Below are positions 45,213 to 54,452 of a DNA stretch of 64,000 nt, in pieces (position 1 is the stretch's first letter; each line of letters opens with the position of its first letter). Made by a program: the position numbers and the translations under genes. Source of the DNA: Pseudomonas alkylphenolica (lineage in GTDB: Bacteria > Pseudomonadota > Gammaproteobacteria > Pseudomonadales > Pseudomonadaceae). Where the stretch lies: NCBI RefSeq assembly GCF_004025535.1, contig NZ_QJRG01000044.1, forward strand, positions 1 to 64,000, in the 5' to 3' direction. The notes beneath the pieces are model-generated. The model was not told the origin of the DNA, made no database searches, and was given only the letters and a program-made list of their open reading frames with translations.

Positions 45213-46163
45213 ATGGCCAAGATCCTCACCCTTACCCTCAACCCGGCGCTCGACCTCACCGTCAGCCTCGACGCCCTGCACAGTGGCCAGGTCAACCGTA
45301 GCCAGGCGCAGCACAGCCATGCGGCGGGCAAGGGCCTGAATGTCGCCCAGGTGCTGGCTGACCTCGGGCACAGCGTCACGGTCGCGGGCTTTCTGGGTGC
45401 AGACAACCTGCAACCGTTCGAACGCCTGATCGCCCAGCGTGGCTTTACCGATGGCTTTATCCGCGTGCCGGGTGAAACCCGCTGCAACATCAAGCTGGTC
45501 GAGGCCGATGGCCGCGTCACTGACATCAACGGGCCAGGCCCGCAGGTGGATGCCGCGGCCTGTGAGCAACTGCTGGCGCGCCTTGAGCAGCTGGCGTCCG
45601 GTCATGAGGCAGTAGTGGTGGCGGGTAGTTTGCCGCGGGGAATCACTGCGAGCTGGCTGCAGCAATTGCTGGCAACGCTCAAGGCCATGGGGCTGAAAGT
45701 CGCCCTCGACAGCAGCGGTGAAGCCCTGCGTGCGGGGCTCGCCAGCGCCCCCTGGCTGGTCAAGCCGAACACCGACGAGCTGGGTGATGTGCTGGGCAAG
45801 GTGGTGCACGGTTTTGCCGAGCAACAAACCGCCGCCCAGGCGCTGATCGCGCAAGGTGTCGAGCATGTGGTGGTGTCGCAGGGCGAGCACGGGGTCAACT
45901 GGTTCAGCCGCGATGGTGCGCTGTCGGCGGTGCCGCCCAAGGTCAAAGTCGCCAGCACGGTAGGGGCGGGTGATTCGTTGCTGGCCGGCATGGTGCATGG
46001 CCTGCTCAACGGCGATGCCCCGGCGCAGACCTTGCGCCTGGCCACCGCGATTGCCGCGCAAGCGGTCACCCAGATCGGCTTTGGCATCAACGACCGCACG
46101 CAGTTGGCGCAACTGCAGCACGACGTGCGCGTGGGCGAAGAACAACAAGAGGGTCGCAGATGA
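45213..46163 (+). CDS. fruK: 1-phosphofructokinase
   Basis: Phosphorylates fructose-1-phosphate to fructose-1,6-bisphosphate. The 316-residue PfkB-family sugar kinase has GKGLNVAQVLADLG near the start and the C-terminal VGAGDSLLAGM active-site motif. Its ATG directly follows the fruB stop codon, so the two are translationally linked. Confidence 0.95.
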   Translation: MAKILTLTLNPALDLTVSLDALHSGQVNRSQAQHSHAAGKGLNVAQVLADLGHSVTVAGFLGADNLQPFERLIAQRGFTDGFIRVPGETRCNIKLVEADGRVTDINGPGPQVDAAACEQLLARLEQLASGHEAVVVAGSLPRGITASWLQQLLATLKAMGLKVALDSSGEALRAGLASAPWLVKPNTDELGDVLGKVVHGFAEQQTAAQALIAQGVEHVVVSQGEHGVNWFSRDGALSAVPPKVKVASTVGAGDSLLAGMVHGLLNGDAPAQTLRLATAIAAQAVTQIGFGINDRTQLAQLQHDVRVGEEQQEGRR

Positions 46164-47893
46164 ACATTGCCATCGTCACCGCCTGCCCGAATGGCCAGGT
46201 GTCCAGCGTGCTCAGTGCACGTTTGCTGGCAGCCGCTGCGCAGCGGCTCGGCTGGAGCACCAGTGTCGAAATTCATGACCCGCAGCAGCCGCACGGGCAG
46301 TTGTCGGAGGCGGTGATTGCCGCCGCCGACTGGGTGCTGGTGGTCAACACCGGCCCGCTGGACCTGCGCCGGTTTGCCGGCAAGCGTCTGTTCCAGTGCA
46401 CCCCGGCGCAAGCGCTGGCCGATGCCCAGCACTTCCTGCGCCAGGCCGCCGAGCAGGCGACGGTGTATGAGCCTGTTGCGCAAACGTCGGCAGTACCTGC
46501 CGGGCAGGGCGCGAAGATCGTCGCCATTACCGCCTGCCCGACCGGTGTGGCGCACACCTTCATGGCCGCCGAAGCGTTGCAGCAGGCCGCGCAGCAACTG
46601 GGCTACCAGCTGACGGTCGAGACCCAGGGGTCGGTGGGCGCGCGCAACCCATTGCCGCCAGCGGCGATTGCCGAGGCCGATGTGGTGTTGCTGGCCGCCG
46701 ACATTGAAGTACCGACCGCGCGTTTTGCCGGCAAGCGCATTTATCGCTGCGGCACCGGCGTCGCCCTCAAGCAGGCCCAGGCCACCCTGAACAAGGCGCT
46801 CGCCGAAGGGCGCGAAGAAGCCAGCGGGCAAGCGGCAGGGACCAGTGCCACGGGCGAGAAAACCGGTGTGTACAAACACCTGCTCACCGGGGTGTCGTTC
46901 ATGCTGCCGATGGTGGTGGCCGGCGGTTTGATGATTGCCTTGTCGTTTGTCTTCGGCATTGAAGCGTTCAAGGAGCCCGGCACCTTGCCGGCAGCGTTGA
47001 TGCAGATTGGCGGTGAGGCAGCCTTCAAACTGATGGTGCCGTTGCTGGCGGGTTATATCGCCTACTCGATTGCCGACCGTCCGGGGTTGGCGCCGGGGAT
47101 GATCGGCGGCCTGCTCGCCAGTACCCTGGGTGCGGGTTTTATCGGCGGTATCGTCGCAGGCTTTCTCGCCGGTTACAGCGCCAAGGCCATCAGCCGCTGG
47201 GTGCGCCTGCCCAGCAGCCTGGATGCACTCAAGCCGATCCTGATCATTCCGCTGTTCGCCAGTCTGTTCACCGGCCTGGTGATGATTTACGTGGTCGGCA
47301 AACCGGTGGCCGGCATGCTCGAAGGGCTCACGCATTTTCTCGACAGCATGGGCACCACCAATGCCATTCTGCTCGGTGTGTTGCTCGGCGGGATGATGTG
47401 TGTCGACCTCGGCGGGCCGATCAACAAGGCCGCTTATGCGTTCTCGGTGGGCCTGCTGGCGTCGCAGAGTTACGCGCCGATGGCGGCGACCATGGCCGCC
47501 GGCATGGTGCCGCCGATTGGCCTGGGCATCGCCAGCTTCATCGCCCGGCGCAAGTTCGCCCAGAGCGAGCGCGAGGCCGGCAAGGCGGCGTTCGTGCTGG
47601 GGCTGTGCTTCATCTCGGAGGGGGCGATTCCGTTTGCCGCCAAAGACCCGCTACGGGTGATTCCGGCAAGCATCGCCGGTGGCGCCTTGACCGGCGCACT
47701 GTCGATGTATTTCGGCTGCAAGCTGATGGCGCCGCATGGCGGGCTGTTCGTCATGCTTATCCCCAATGCCATCAACCATGCCGCGCTGTACCTGCTGGCG
47801 ATCGTTGCCGGCAGCCTGCTGACCGCCTTGGTCTACGCCGTGCTCAAGCGCAGCGAAGCGGTGGAGCTGGCGGTGCAGCCGGTCAAGGCCTGA
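46160..47893 (+). CDS. fruA: Fructose PTS permease EIIB'BC
   Basis: Imports and phosphorylates fructose to fructose-1-phosphate. The 577 residues have a degenerate IIB' domain (ACPNG at C9), an active IIB domain with ACPTGVAH (C126), and a IIC membrane domain from about residue 235. It overlaps fruK by 4 bp. Confidence 0.96.
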   Translation: MNIAIVTACPNGQVSSVLSARLLAAAAQRLGWSTSVEIHDPQQPHGQLSEAVIAAADWVLVVNTGPLDLRRFAGKRLFQCTPAQALADAQHFLRQAAEQATVYEPVAQTSAVPAGQGAKIVAITACPTGVAHTFMAAEALQQAAQQLGYQLTVETQGSVGARNPLPPAAIAEADVVLLAADIEVPTARFAGKRIYRCGTGVALKQAQATLNKALAEGREEASGQAAGTSATGEKTGVYKHLLTGVSFMLPMVVAGGLMIALSFVFGIEAFKEPGTLPAALMQIGGEAAFKLMVPLLAGYIAYSIADRPGLAPGMIGGLLASTLGAGFIGGIVAGFLAGYSAKAISRWVRLPSSLDALKPILIIPLFASLFTGLVMIYVVGKPVAGMLEGLTHFLDSMGTTNAILLGVLLGGMMCVDLGGPINKAAYAFSVGLLASQSYAPMAATMAAGMVPPIGLGIASFIARRKFAQSEREAGKAAFVLGLCFISEGAIPFAAKDPLRVIPASIAGGALTGALSMYFGCKLMAPHGGLFVMLIPNAINHAALYLLAIVAGSLLTALVYAVLKRSEAVELAVQPVKA

Positions 47894-48124
47894 TCAGGGG
47901 TGGCGTCGCGGGTGCTTCTTGCGCAGGGGCACCAGCAGTTCGCCGAGGCCGTTATGGTCAATCTCGTGCATCAGCGCCAGCAGGCCGCCGAGCTCGCCCT
48001 TGGGAAAGCCCTGGCGGGCGAACCAGGCCAGGTAGTGGCCGGGCAGGTCGGCGATCAGTCGGCCCTGATATTTGCCGAAGGGCATTTCGCGGGTGACCAG
48101 CAGTACAAGCAGTTCCGGATTCAT
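47894..48124 (-). CDS. DUF3820 family protein
   Basis: 76 residues with REMPFGKYQGRLIADLPGHY, the DUF3820 signature, and a basic C terminus. The function is unknown; related domains occur near exonucleases. It starts at the ATG before NPELLVLL. Its stop abuts the fruA stop from the opposite strand. Confidence 0.83.
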   Translation of the reverse strand: MNPELLVLLVTREMPFGKYQGRLIADLPGHYLAWFARQGFPKGELGGLLALMHEIDHNGLGELLVPLRKKHPRRHP

Positions 48125-48270
48125 GAGGCGTGGATCTGGGCGGGAAAGGCATGAACATACATGCAAACTGCATGAAGGCCAAAGGACAGTTCATGCAGAA
48201 CACGGTAAACCTGATCGTTCAATATTTCTTAAGTATTTGAAAAATATATCTATATTTTTAGTTTGAGGGC

Positions 48271-48286
48271 TGGCACGAACACTGCT
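48271..48286 (+). promoter_or_regulatory. Sigma-54-type promoter
   Basis: TGGCACGAACACTGCT has GG and GC 10 bases apart and closely follows the RpoN consensus TGGCACG-N4-TTGCW. It would start transcription near 48297, 34 bases before the DUF2383 gene. The AT-rich stretch upstream (48220-48265) suits a bent activator region. Confidence 0.62.
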
Positions 48287-48330
48287 CGGTAGTACTGCAT
48301 GGTTATTTATTCATGCAAAGGAGACGTGTC

Positions 48331-48807
48331 ATGAGCAATCCCAACAAAGACGTAATCTCGGTACTCAACGACCTGATCGAATTCAGCAAAGACGGCGAGA
48401 AAGGTTTCAAAACCGCCGCTGAAGACGTGAAGAATCCTGGGCTGAAAACCTACTTCATGCAGCGCATCGGCGAGTGCAGCACCGCAGTCTCCGAACTGCA
48501 GCATCAGGTGCGTGCCCTGGGCGGCGACCCGGAAACCTCGACCAGCGTCAGCGGTGACCTGCACCGTGGCTGGGTCAACCTCAAGTCGATGCTCACCGGC
48601 AAGGATGAGGTGGCCGTGCTCAATGAAGTCGAGCGCGGTGAAGACCACGCCCTGAAAGCCTACAAAGATGCGCTGGAGAAACTCGCCAAGCTGACCCTCG
48701 CACCGGGCAGTGAGGTGATTGCCCTGGTCGAGCGTCAGTACCATGGTGTGCAACGCAATCACGACCAGGTCAAAGCCCTGCGCAATCAGGCCCGGGCCCA
48801 GGCTTAA
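48331..48807 (+). CDS. PA2169-like four-helix-bundle protein (DUF2383)
   Basis: 158 residues, soluble, all-helical, with DLIEFSKDGEKGFKTAAEDV and HRGWVNLKSMLTGKDE, as in the DUF2383 ferritin-like family. The function is unknown; relatives are linked to stress or low oxygen. An AAAGGAGA site precedes the ATG. It overlaps the diguanylate cyclase by 4 bp, tail to tail. Confidence 0.82.
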   Translation: MSNPNKDVISVLNDLIEFSKDGEKGFKTAAEDVKNPGLKTYFMQRIGECSTAVSELQHQVRALGGDPETSTSVSGDLHRGWVNLKSMLTGKDEVAVLNEVERGEDHALKAYKDALEKLAKLTLAPGSEVIALVERQYHGVQRNHDQVKALRNQARAQA

Positions 48808-50303
48808 GCCGCCGTTTCCACCCGGTTGCGGCCATTGCGCTTGGCACTGTAGAGCGCTTCGTCCGCGTTGCCCAGCAAGGTCGCCAGATCGTGCTGGGCG
48901 CTTGGCGTGTGGCAGCCGATGCCGATACTCACGGTGACCGGTTGCGTGTCGCCGCCAAACGGCGGCAGCGCCTCGACATTGCGGCGAATGCGCTCGGCCA
49001 GCAGTTGCGCGCCGTGACGGTCGGTTTCCGGCAACACCACCAAAAACTCCTCACCGCCGTAGCGCGCCGCCAGGTCTGCCGGGCGGCGGATACTGCATTC
49101 AATCGCCGCCGCCACCTGGCGCAGGGCTTCATCGCCGCCGGCGTGGCCGTGGCGTTCGTTGAACGCCTTGAAGTGATCCACATCGATCATCAGTACCGCC
49201 ATCGGGCTGGCCGTGCGTTGCGTGCGCGCCCATTCCTGGCGCAGCACCTGGTCCAGGCGCCGACGGTTGGCCAGGCCCGTCAGGCTGTCGGTGGCGGCCA
49301 GGGCGGCGAGGCTCTGTTCGGCGCCCTGGCGGCGGCGCAGTTCGCGGCCCAGCAACAGCGTCAGCCAGAGGATGCCGATGCACAGCACGCTGGTGGCGGC
49401 GCTGACGAACAGCGCGGTGCGCCGCCACGACTCGAACACTTCGTCAGCCGAGCGGGCGACGATCACGATCAGGGGCAACTCGCCCACCCGCGCAAAGGTG
49501 AACAGCCGCTGCTTGCCGGTGCGGCCGGAGTTGCCGGCAAAGGTGCCGCTGATTTGTGAACGGATGCGCTGGAAGTTGGGCCGGTCGCTGTAGTTGGTGC
49601 CGATTGTCGGCTCATCGGGCGCGGCGGGCTGTCGGGCCAGCAGGGCGCCTTCGGTGTTCATCAGGTTGATGCTGCTCTCACTGCCGATATCCAGGCGTTC
49701 GAACAGGGCATTGAAATATGACAGGCGCAAAGCGCCGGCGGCCACGCCGTCGAACTCGCCGTTGGGCCCGGAAATACGCCGGCTGAAACTGATGCACCAG
49801 TCCAGGTCACCCAGGCGCGCCTTGAACGGCTGGCCGATCAACAGGCCAAGGTTGGGGTTGTCGCGGTGCGCCTGAAAGTCCGCGCGGTCGGCGAAGTTGG
49901 CCTGGCGCGGGATGGCGCTGGTGGAGTCGGCGACGATGTCGCCCTGGGCATTGAGCCAGAGAATGTCGCCGCGCTCGGGGGCGGTAACCGCCTGGTTGAA
50001 CAGAATCGGTTGGCGCAGTTGTGCAGGTATGGCCTGGATCTCCGGACGCTGGATCGCCCAGATCAGCCCTTGCAGGGAGTGGTCATAGAGTTCGACGTTG
50101 CGCACGATGTCGCTTTCGATCAGCTGCACAATGTTGCTGGCGGAACGCGCTGCCGCCTGTTCGACGCTGGTGCGCTCGCGCATCAGCAGGAAGCTGACGA
50201 TGGCAACAATGGCGAGCACCGCAAGGCAACTGCCCAGGTTAAGGATCAGCTCAGGGTGAGACTTATACAGGGCGGATCGCTTGGATCGGGTGGGCAAAGT
50301 CAT
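48804..50303 (-). CDS. Membrane-bound diguanylate cyclase
   Basis: Makes the second messenger cyclic-di-GMP from GTP. Two membrane helices (about residues 20-40 and 287-310, counted from 50303) flank a periplasmic dCache-like sensor domain. The GGDEF domain has active motif YGGEEF and an intact inhibitory RPAD I-site five residues upstream. The start is uncertain: I use the ATG at 50303 (499 aa); a TTG at 50387 would add 28 residues. The sensed ligand is unknown. Confidence 0.86.
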   Translation of the reverse strand: MTLPTRSKRSALYKSHPELILNLGSCLAVLAIVAIVSFLLMRERTSVEQAAARSASNIVQLIESDIVRNVELYDHSLQGLIWAIQRPEIQAIPAQLRQPILFNQAVTAPERGDILWLNAQGDIVADSTSAIPRQANFADRADFQAHRDNPNLGLLIGQPFKARLGDLDWCISFSRRISGPNGEFDGVAAGALRLSYFNALFERLDIGSESSINLMNTEGALLARQPAAPDEPTIGTNYSDRPNFQRIRSQISGTFAGNSGRTGKQRLFTFARVGELPLIVIVARSADEVFESWRRTALFVSAATSVLCIGILWLTLLLGRELRRRQGAEQSLAALAATDSLTGLANRRRLDQVLRQEWARTQRTASPMAVLMIDVDHFKAFNERHGHAGGDEALRQVAAAIECSIRRPADLAARYGGEEFLVVLPETDRHGAQLLAERIRRNVEALPPFGGDTQPVTVSIGIGCHTPSAQHDLATLLGNADEALYSAKRNGRNRVETAA

Positions 50304-50454
50304 GGTCGCTGTTGCCGATGACTCTGCAAAAGTCGCGGCCTGGTTACGTGGCGGCCGTATTCTAGGGGGCAGCTGATTGTCGGACAAGAACTTAATGGCT
50401 GTCAGCCGACGGACAGGGCTGGCGCGAACGCCAGCCCTGCCAGGGGCGCTGTGA

Positions 50455-51789
50455 TCAGAAGATGTTCAGCGGGTAGTCAACGATCACGCGGTACTCGTCG
50501 ACATCGGCATCGATTTGCGCGTAGTCCTGGTTACCGCGGTGGCTGGCCCAGCGCAACAGCACCGACAGGTCTTTCAGGCTGCCTTCCTGGAACACGTACT
50601 GCAGGTCGAAGTCGCGCTCCCAGTGGCGGGCGTCGTTGCCTTCGGCGTTGTACCAGTGTTCGCCATAGCCGACGCTGTTCGGGTCGACCTTGGTCAGGTC
50701 CATCTTGCCGCTCGAGTACGACACCACCGAAGTCAGGCCCGGCACGCCGACGCCGGCGAAGTCGTAGGCGTACTTGAGTTTCCACGAGCGCTCGTTGGGG
50801 CCGTTGAAGTCCGAGTACATCTGCGAGTTGTCCAGGTACACGCTGTCGCCCTGGTTGATGTAGTCGAACGGGGTGTTGCCGTTGACCCGCTGGTACACCG
50901 CAGTGAGGCTGTTGTAGCCGACGTTGACGGTGAAGTGCAGGCTGTAGGTGTTGTTGTCGATGTGCCCGAGCAGCGACTGGCCGGTGTCCTGGGTGTGGTA
51001 GTAGTGCAGGCCCGGGTTGAGGCTGACCAGCTCGTTCACCTGGTAGGTGTAGTCGAGGTCGAAGTAGTACTGGTTCCAGATGTCCTTGAGCTCGGAGGCG
51101 TACAGGCTCGAGGTCAGGTTCGGTACGCCGCTCCAGGCCATGCCGGCCCAGTTCAGGTGACGGCTTTCGCGGTCATCGGGCAGGGCGCCGTAGAAGGTGT
51201 CGATGCGGCGATGGCCGCTCTGGTTGTAAGGCTTGGTAAAGCTGGCCTGGCCGCCTTCGAGCATCAGCCCCTCGATGCTGTTGTTGGTCAGGCTGACGCC
51301 GCGGAAGGTCTGCGGCAGCATGCGTGTTTCGCCACCGGCGATCACCGGGTTGGTTAGGAACAGGTCACCGGCCTTCAGTTCGGTGTCGAAGGCCTTGAGC
51401 TTGACGGCCGCACCCGCGGTCGAAAACGAATCCGGTGCCTTGCCCAGCTCACCGTCGCCCTTGGTGTTGATCGGCAGGATGCTCGAGCCTGCGGTACCGC
51501 CACCCCCGTCGAGTTTCAGGCCGAGCATGGCGTGGGCGTCGAGGCCGAAGCCGACGGTGCCCTGGGTGTAGCCCGATTCGAACTTGCCGATAAAGCCCTG
51601 TCCCCATTCCCTGTTGTCACGCACCCCGCGGTCGAGCTGATTGCGGTTGAGGTAATAGTTGCGCGCGTGCACGTTCAGGCTGGACCCTTCGATAAAACCC
51701 TCGGCCTTTTCGTCCTCGGCGTGGGCGTTGAAGGGGATCGTTGCAGACAATGCAACGAATAGCGGGGTGAAACGTAAAGCTGTGTTCAC
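50455..51789 (-). CDS. OprD-family outer membrane porin
   Basis: Substrate-specific porin for small molecules such as amino or organic acids. The 444 residues have a signal peptide ending NAHA, the OprD-type N terminus ([19 protein letters not shown]), and a beta-barrel ending in a strand with Phe (YPLNIF). The substrate cannot be told from sequence alone. Confidence 0.9.
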   Translation of the reverse strand: MNTALRFTPLFVALSATIPFNAHAEDEKAEGFIEGSSLNVHARNYYLNRNQLDRGVRDNREWGQGFIGKFESGYTQGTVGFGLDAHAMLGLKLDGGGGTAGSSILPINTKGDGELGKAPDSFSTAGAAVKLKAFDTELKAGDLFLTNPVIAGGETRMLPQTFRGVSLTNNSIEGLMLEGGQASFTKPYNQSGHRRIDTFYGALPDDRESRHLNWAGMAWSGVPNLTSSLYASELKDIWNQYYFDLDYTYQVNELVSLNPGLHYYHTQDTGQSLLGHIDNNTYSLHFTVNVGYNSLTAVYQRVNGNTPFDYINQGDSVYLDNSQMYSDFNGPNERSWKLKYAYDFAGVGVPGLTSVVSYSSGKMDLTKVDPNSVGYGEHWYNAEGNDARHWERDFDLQYVFQEGSLKDLSVLLRWASHRGNQDYAQIDADVDEYRVIVDYPLNIF

Positions 51790-51891
51790 CGGGGTGGACT
51801 CCTTGCTGTAAAGGTGGGGCAGTTTTTATTGTGCGAAACACGATCTTTTTATGATTGAACGGGCCAGCGGACTGGCACTTTTCGACACGCC

Positions 51892-51920
51892 AAAAAAAAC
51901 CGCTGATAGGCAGCGGTTTT
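51892..51920 (-). terminator. Terminator of the small secreted-protein gene
   Basis: AAAACCGCTG and CAGCGGTTTT pair around ATAGG, with eight A on the plus strand giving the T-run on the minus strand. Confidence 0.85.
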
Positions 51921-51994
51921 GGAAGACAACCGCACAGGCGCTTAAGTCACCTGTGCTGTCGCCGGGGGAGTCGAAAAGTTTTGCGGTGTGGCTA

Positions 51995-52219
51995 TCAGCT
52001 GTCGCTTGCGTCACTCGAAAAACCCTTGGCGGCAGTCTGTTCTGCGGGTTTCGACGATTGCTCAGCCTTCGCGGCAACGGCGTCGCGAGCCTGTTCGTGG
52101 ACAGCGGCCAGTTCGGCATTACGAGCGACGAACGCCTGAGATTCCTCGGCCATGGCCAGGGGAGACAAGAACAGGGAAGACAGGACGAATACGCTGGCAA
52201 CACCCATACTGTTGGACAT
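51995..52219 (-). CDS. Small secreted protein, unknown function
   Basis: 74 residues. A signal peptide (SVFVLSSLFLSPLAMA, cut near residue 24) is followed by a charged, Ala/Glu/Lys-rich, probably helical tail. An AGAAGG site precedes the ATG and a terminator follows, so it looks like a real single gene. No family is recognised. Confidence 0.65.
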   Translation of the reverse strand: MSNSMGVASVFVLSSLFLSPLAMAEESQAFVARNAELAAVHEQARDAVAAKAEQSSKPAEQTAAKGFSSDASDS

Positions 52220-52352
52220 TTGATACAGCCTTCTTGCGATGCAAGTGTTAAGTAGGTTTGATTAAATTAGTCGGAATTGCCGGCGAGAAACAGTGACTTT
52301 TTCGAGAAGTACTATTGCGTCAAAGGTAATAGTCGTGGTGGCGCGGGGTCCC

Positions 52353-52410
52353 TTCGCGGGTAAACCCGCTCCCATGAACCGCTAATTGTGGGAGCGGGTT
52401 TACCCGCGAA
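52353..52410. repeat. Inverted REP pair
   Basis: TTCGCGGGTAAACCCGCTCC and GGAGCGGGTTTACCCGCGAA face each other, 4 bp beyond the stop of the sensor kinase gene. This is the same REP type as at 22155. Confidence 0.85.
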
Positions 52411-52414
52411 GCTG

Positions 52415-53794
52415 TTAAGCCGGCAGCAGCATGCCAAAGGTATTGGCACCTGCCTGGCTGCGCACGAACACGCTGCCGCCGTGCATCAAGGCAATCGCCT
52501 TGACGATGGCCAGGCCCAGGCCGTGGTTGCCGCCGCCGCTGGTGCGCGCGGCATCGACGCGGTAGAAGCGCTCGAACAGCATCGGCAGGTGCGCTTCGTC
52601 AATCGCCGGGCCGGGGTTGCTCACGGCGATGCTGATCTGCCCGTCGCGCTGCTCGATGCTCACCTGAATCACCGAATGGGCAGCGGTGTGCTGCACGGCG
52701 TTGTTCAGCAGGTTGATCAGCGCCCGACGCAACTGGGCCTTTTCGATATGGGCCTGGGCATCACCACTGACCTCGACACGCACCTGGGCGTCTTCAAGGA
52801 TGTAGTCCAGGTAGTCCAGGGTTGCCGCGACTTCTTCGGCCAGCGAGCTGCAGGTCAGCGCCGTGGCCTTGCTGCCCTGGTCGGCACTGGCCAGAAAGAG
52901 CATGTCGTTGATGATGGTGCGCAGGCGTTCGAGCTCTTCCAGGTTCGATTGCAGCACCTCGAAGTAATGCTCGGCACTGCGCCCGCGGGTAAGGGCCACC
53001 TGGGTCTGGCCGATCAGGTTGGTCAGCGGTGAGCGCAGTTCGTGGGCCACGTCGGCGTTGAACGCTTCAAGGCGCGAGTAAGCCTGGTCGACCCGCTCCA
53101 GGGTGGAGTTGAAGGCGCTGGCAAACTGCGCCAGCTCCGGGGCCAGCGCCGATTGCTGCAGGCGCCCGCTCAAGCGCGGCGGCGCCAGTTTTTGTGCTTC
53201 GGCCGAGAGCGAACCCAACGGACGCAAACCGATCCGCGCCACCCAGTAGCCGAGCAAGGAAGCCAGCAGCACGCCGAACACCGACAGGCTGATGATCGCC
53301 ACCAGCAATGTCTGCTGGGTTTGCCAGAAGGTTTCGGTGTCGATGGCGATCAAGAAGCGCAACGGTGGTCGCGCCCCCATGGCCGGCAGCTCGCTGACCA
53401 GCACTTTGAACGGGTAAGGGCTGTCGGCCAGGCGCAGGTCGCGCATACCCAGCGCGCCATTGGCAAAGGCACGGATGGCAGCGTCCGGCTGACCATATTC
53501 GAAGGTGCTGTTGCCACTGACCACCCAGAAGCGGATGCGCCGGTCTTCTTCGCCGAGCAGGTTGAGTTTGTTGGTGATCTTGGCCCAGTGTTCGAGGGTG
53601 TCGTAGCGGGTCAGCGATGACTCCAGCACGCTGAAACGCGCTTCCAGTTCTGCCGCCGGCAGCAGGTCGAGGCTGCGGTCGACCTGTTTGTACAGGGCGC
53701 TGCCGATCACCAGGAACACGCCCAGCGCCACCAGGGTGAACAGCGCGCTCAGGCGCAGGGCGATGGAGTTAGTCGGCACGGTTTTCCAGAACAT
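52415..53794 (-). CDS. Sensor histidine kinase of the efflux operon (CusS/CopS-like)
   Basis: Membrane sensor for the adjacent response regulator. The 459 residues have two membrane helices around a periplasmic domain (about residues 13-165), HAMP, the phospho-acceptor in ADVAHELRSPLT and an ATPase domain with NLLNNAVQHT and GLGLAIVKAIALMHGG. It resembles heavy-metal sensors (CusS/IrlS), but metal sensing is inferred. It overlaps the regulator gene by 26 bp. Confidence 0.88.
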   Translation of the reverse strand: MFWKTVPTNSIALRLSALFTLVALGVFLVIGSALYKQVDRSLDLLPAAELEARFSVLESSLTRYDTLEHWAKITNKLNLLGEEDRRIRFWVVSGNSTFEYGQPDAAIRAFANGALGMRDLRLADSPYPFKVLVSELPAMGARPPLRFLIAIDTETFWQTQQTLLVAIISLSVFGVLLASLLGYWVARIGLRPLGSLSAEAQKLAPPRLSGRLQQSALAPELAQFASAFNSTLERVDQAYSRLEAFNADVAHELRSPLTNLIGQTQVALTRGRSAEHYFEVLQSNLEELERLRTIINDMLFLASADQGSKATALTCSSLAEEVAATLDYLDYILEDAQVRVEVSGDAQAHIEKAQLRRALINLLNNAVQHTAAHSVIQVSIEQRDGQISIAVSNPGPAIDEAHLPMLFERFYRVDAARTSGGGNHGLGLAIVKAIALMHGGSVFVRSQAGANTFGMLLPA

Positions 53795-54443
53795 AGCCCA
53801 TGCCTCGGATGGTGTGCAGCAGCTTGGTGTCGAAGGGGCCGTCGAGCTTGGCCCGCAGGCGCTTTATCGCCACTTCGACGACGTTGGCGTCGCTGTCGAA
53901 GTTGATGTCCCAGACCAGTTCGGCAATGGCCGTTTTCGAGAGGATCTCGCCCTGGCGCCGGGCCAGTACGCTGAGCAGCGAGAACTCCTTGGCGGTCAGG
54001 TCCAGGCGTTGCCCGGCGCGGCTGGCCTTGCGGCTGATCAGGTCGACCCAAAGGTCGGCAACCTGGATCTGCACCGGCTCGTGGCTGCCGCTGCGGCGGG
54101 TCAGGGCCTGCAGGCGGGCCACCAGTTCGAGGAAGGAAAACGGTTTGCCAAGGTAGTCGTCAGCGCCTTCGCGCAGGCCATGAATACGGTCTTCGACCCG
54201 CTCACGGGCGGTGAGCATGATCACCGGCGTCTGCTTGCGCGCACGCAGGGCGCGCAGTACGCCGTAGCCGTCCAGGCCCGGGAGCATGACGTCGAGGACG
54301 ATCACCGCATAGTCGCCTTCAAGGGCCAGGTGCAGGCCGTCGATGCCGTCGCGGGCGAGGTCCACGGTAAAACCCTGTTCGGTGAGACCGCGGTGCAGGT
54401 AGTCGGCGGTCTTTTCTTCATCTTCGATAATCAGCACGCGCAT
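53769..54443 (-). CDS. OmpR-family response regulator of the efflux operon
   Basis: 224 residues: a receiver domain with phospho-acceptor D51 (IVLDVMLPG) and a winged-helix DNA-binding domain (LTAKEFSLLSVLARRQGEIL, then VDVAIKRLRAK-like region). It is closest in style to CusR/CopR. It starts 9 bp after the RND permease stop, so it is co-transcribed with the pump. Confidence 0.9.
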   Translation of the reverse strand: MRVLIIEDEEKTADYLHRGLTEQGFTVDLARDGIDGLHLALEGDYAVIVLDVMLPGLDGYGVLRALRARKQTPVIMLTARERVEDRIHGLREGADDYLGKPFSFLELVARLQALTRRSGSHEPVQIQVADLWVDLISRKASRAGQRLDLTAKEFSLLSVLARRQGEILSKTAIAELVWDINFDSDANVVEVAIKRLRAKLDGPFDTKLLHTIRGMGYVLENRAD

Positions 54444-54452
54444 GATCGGCTC

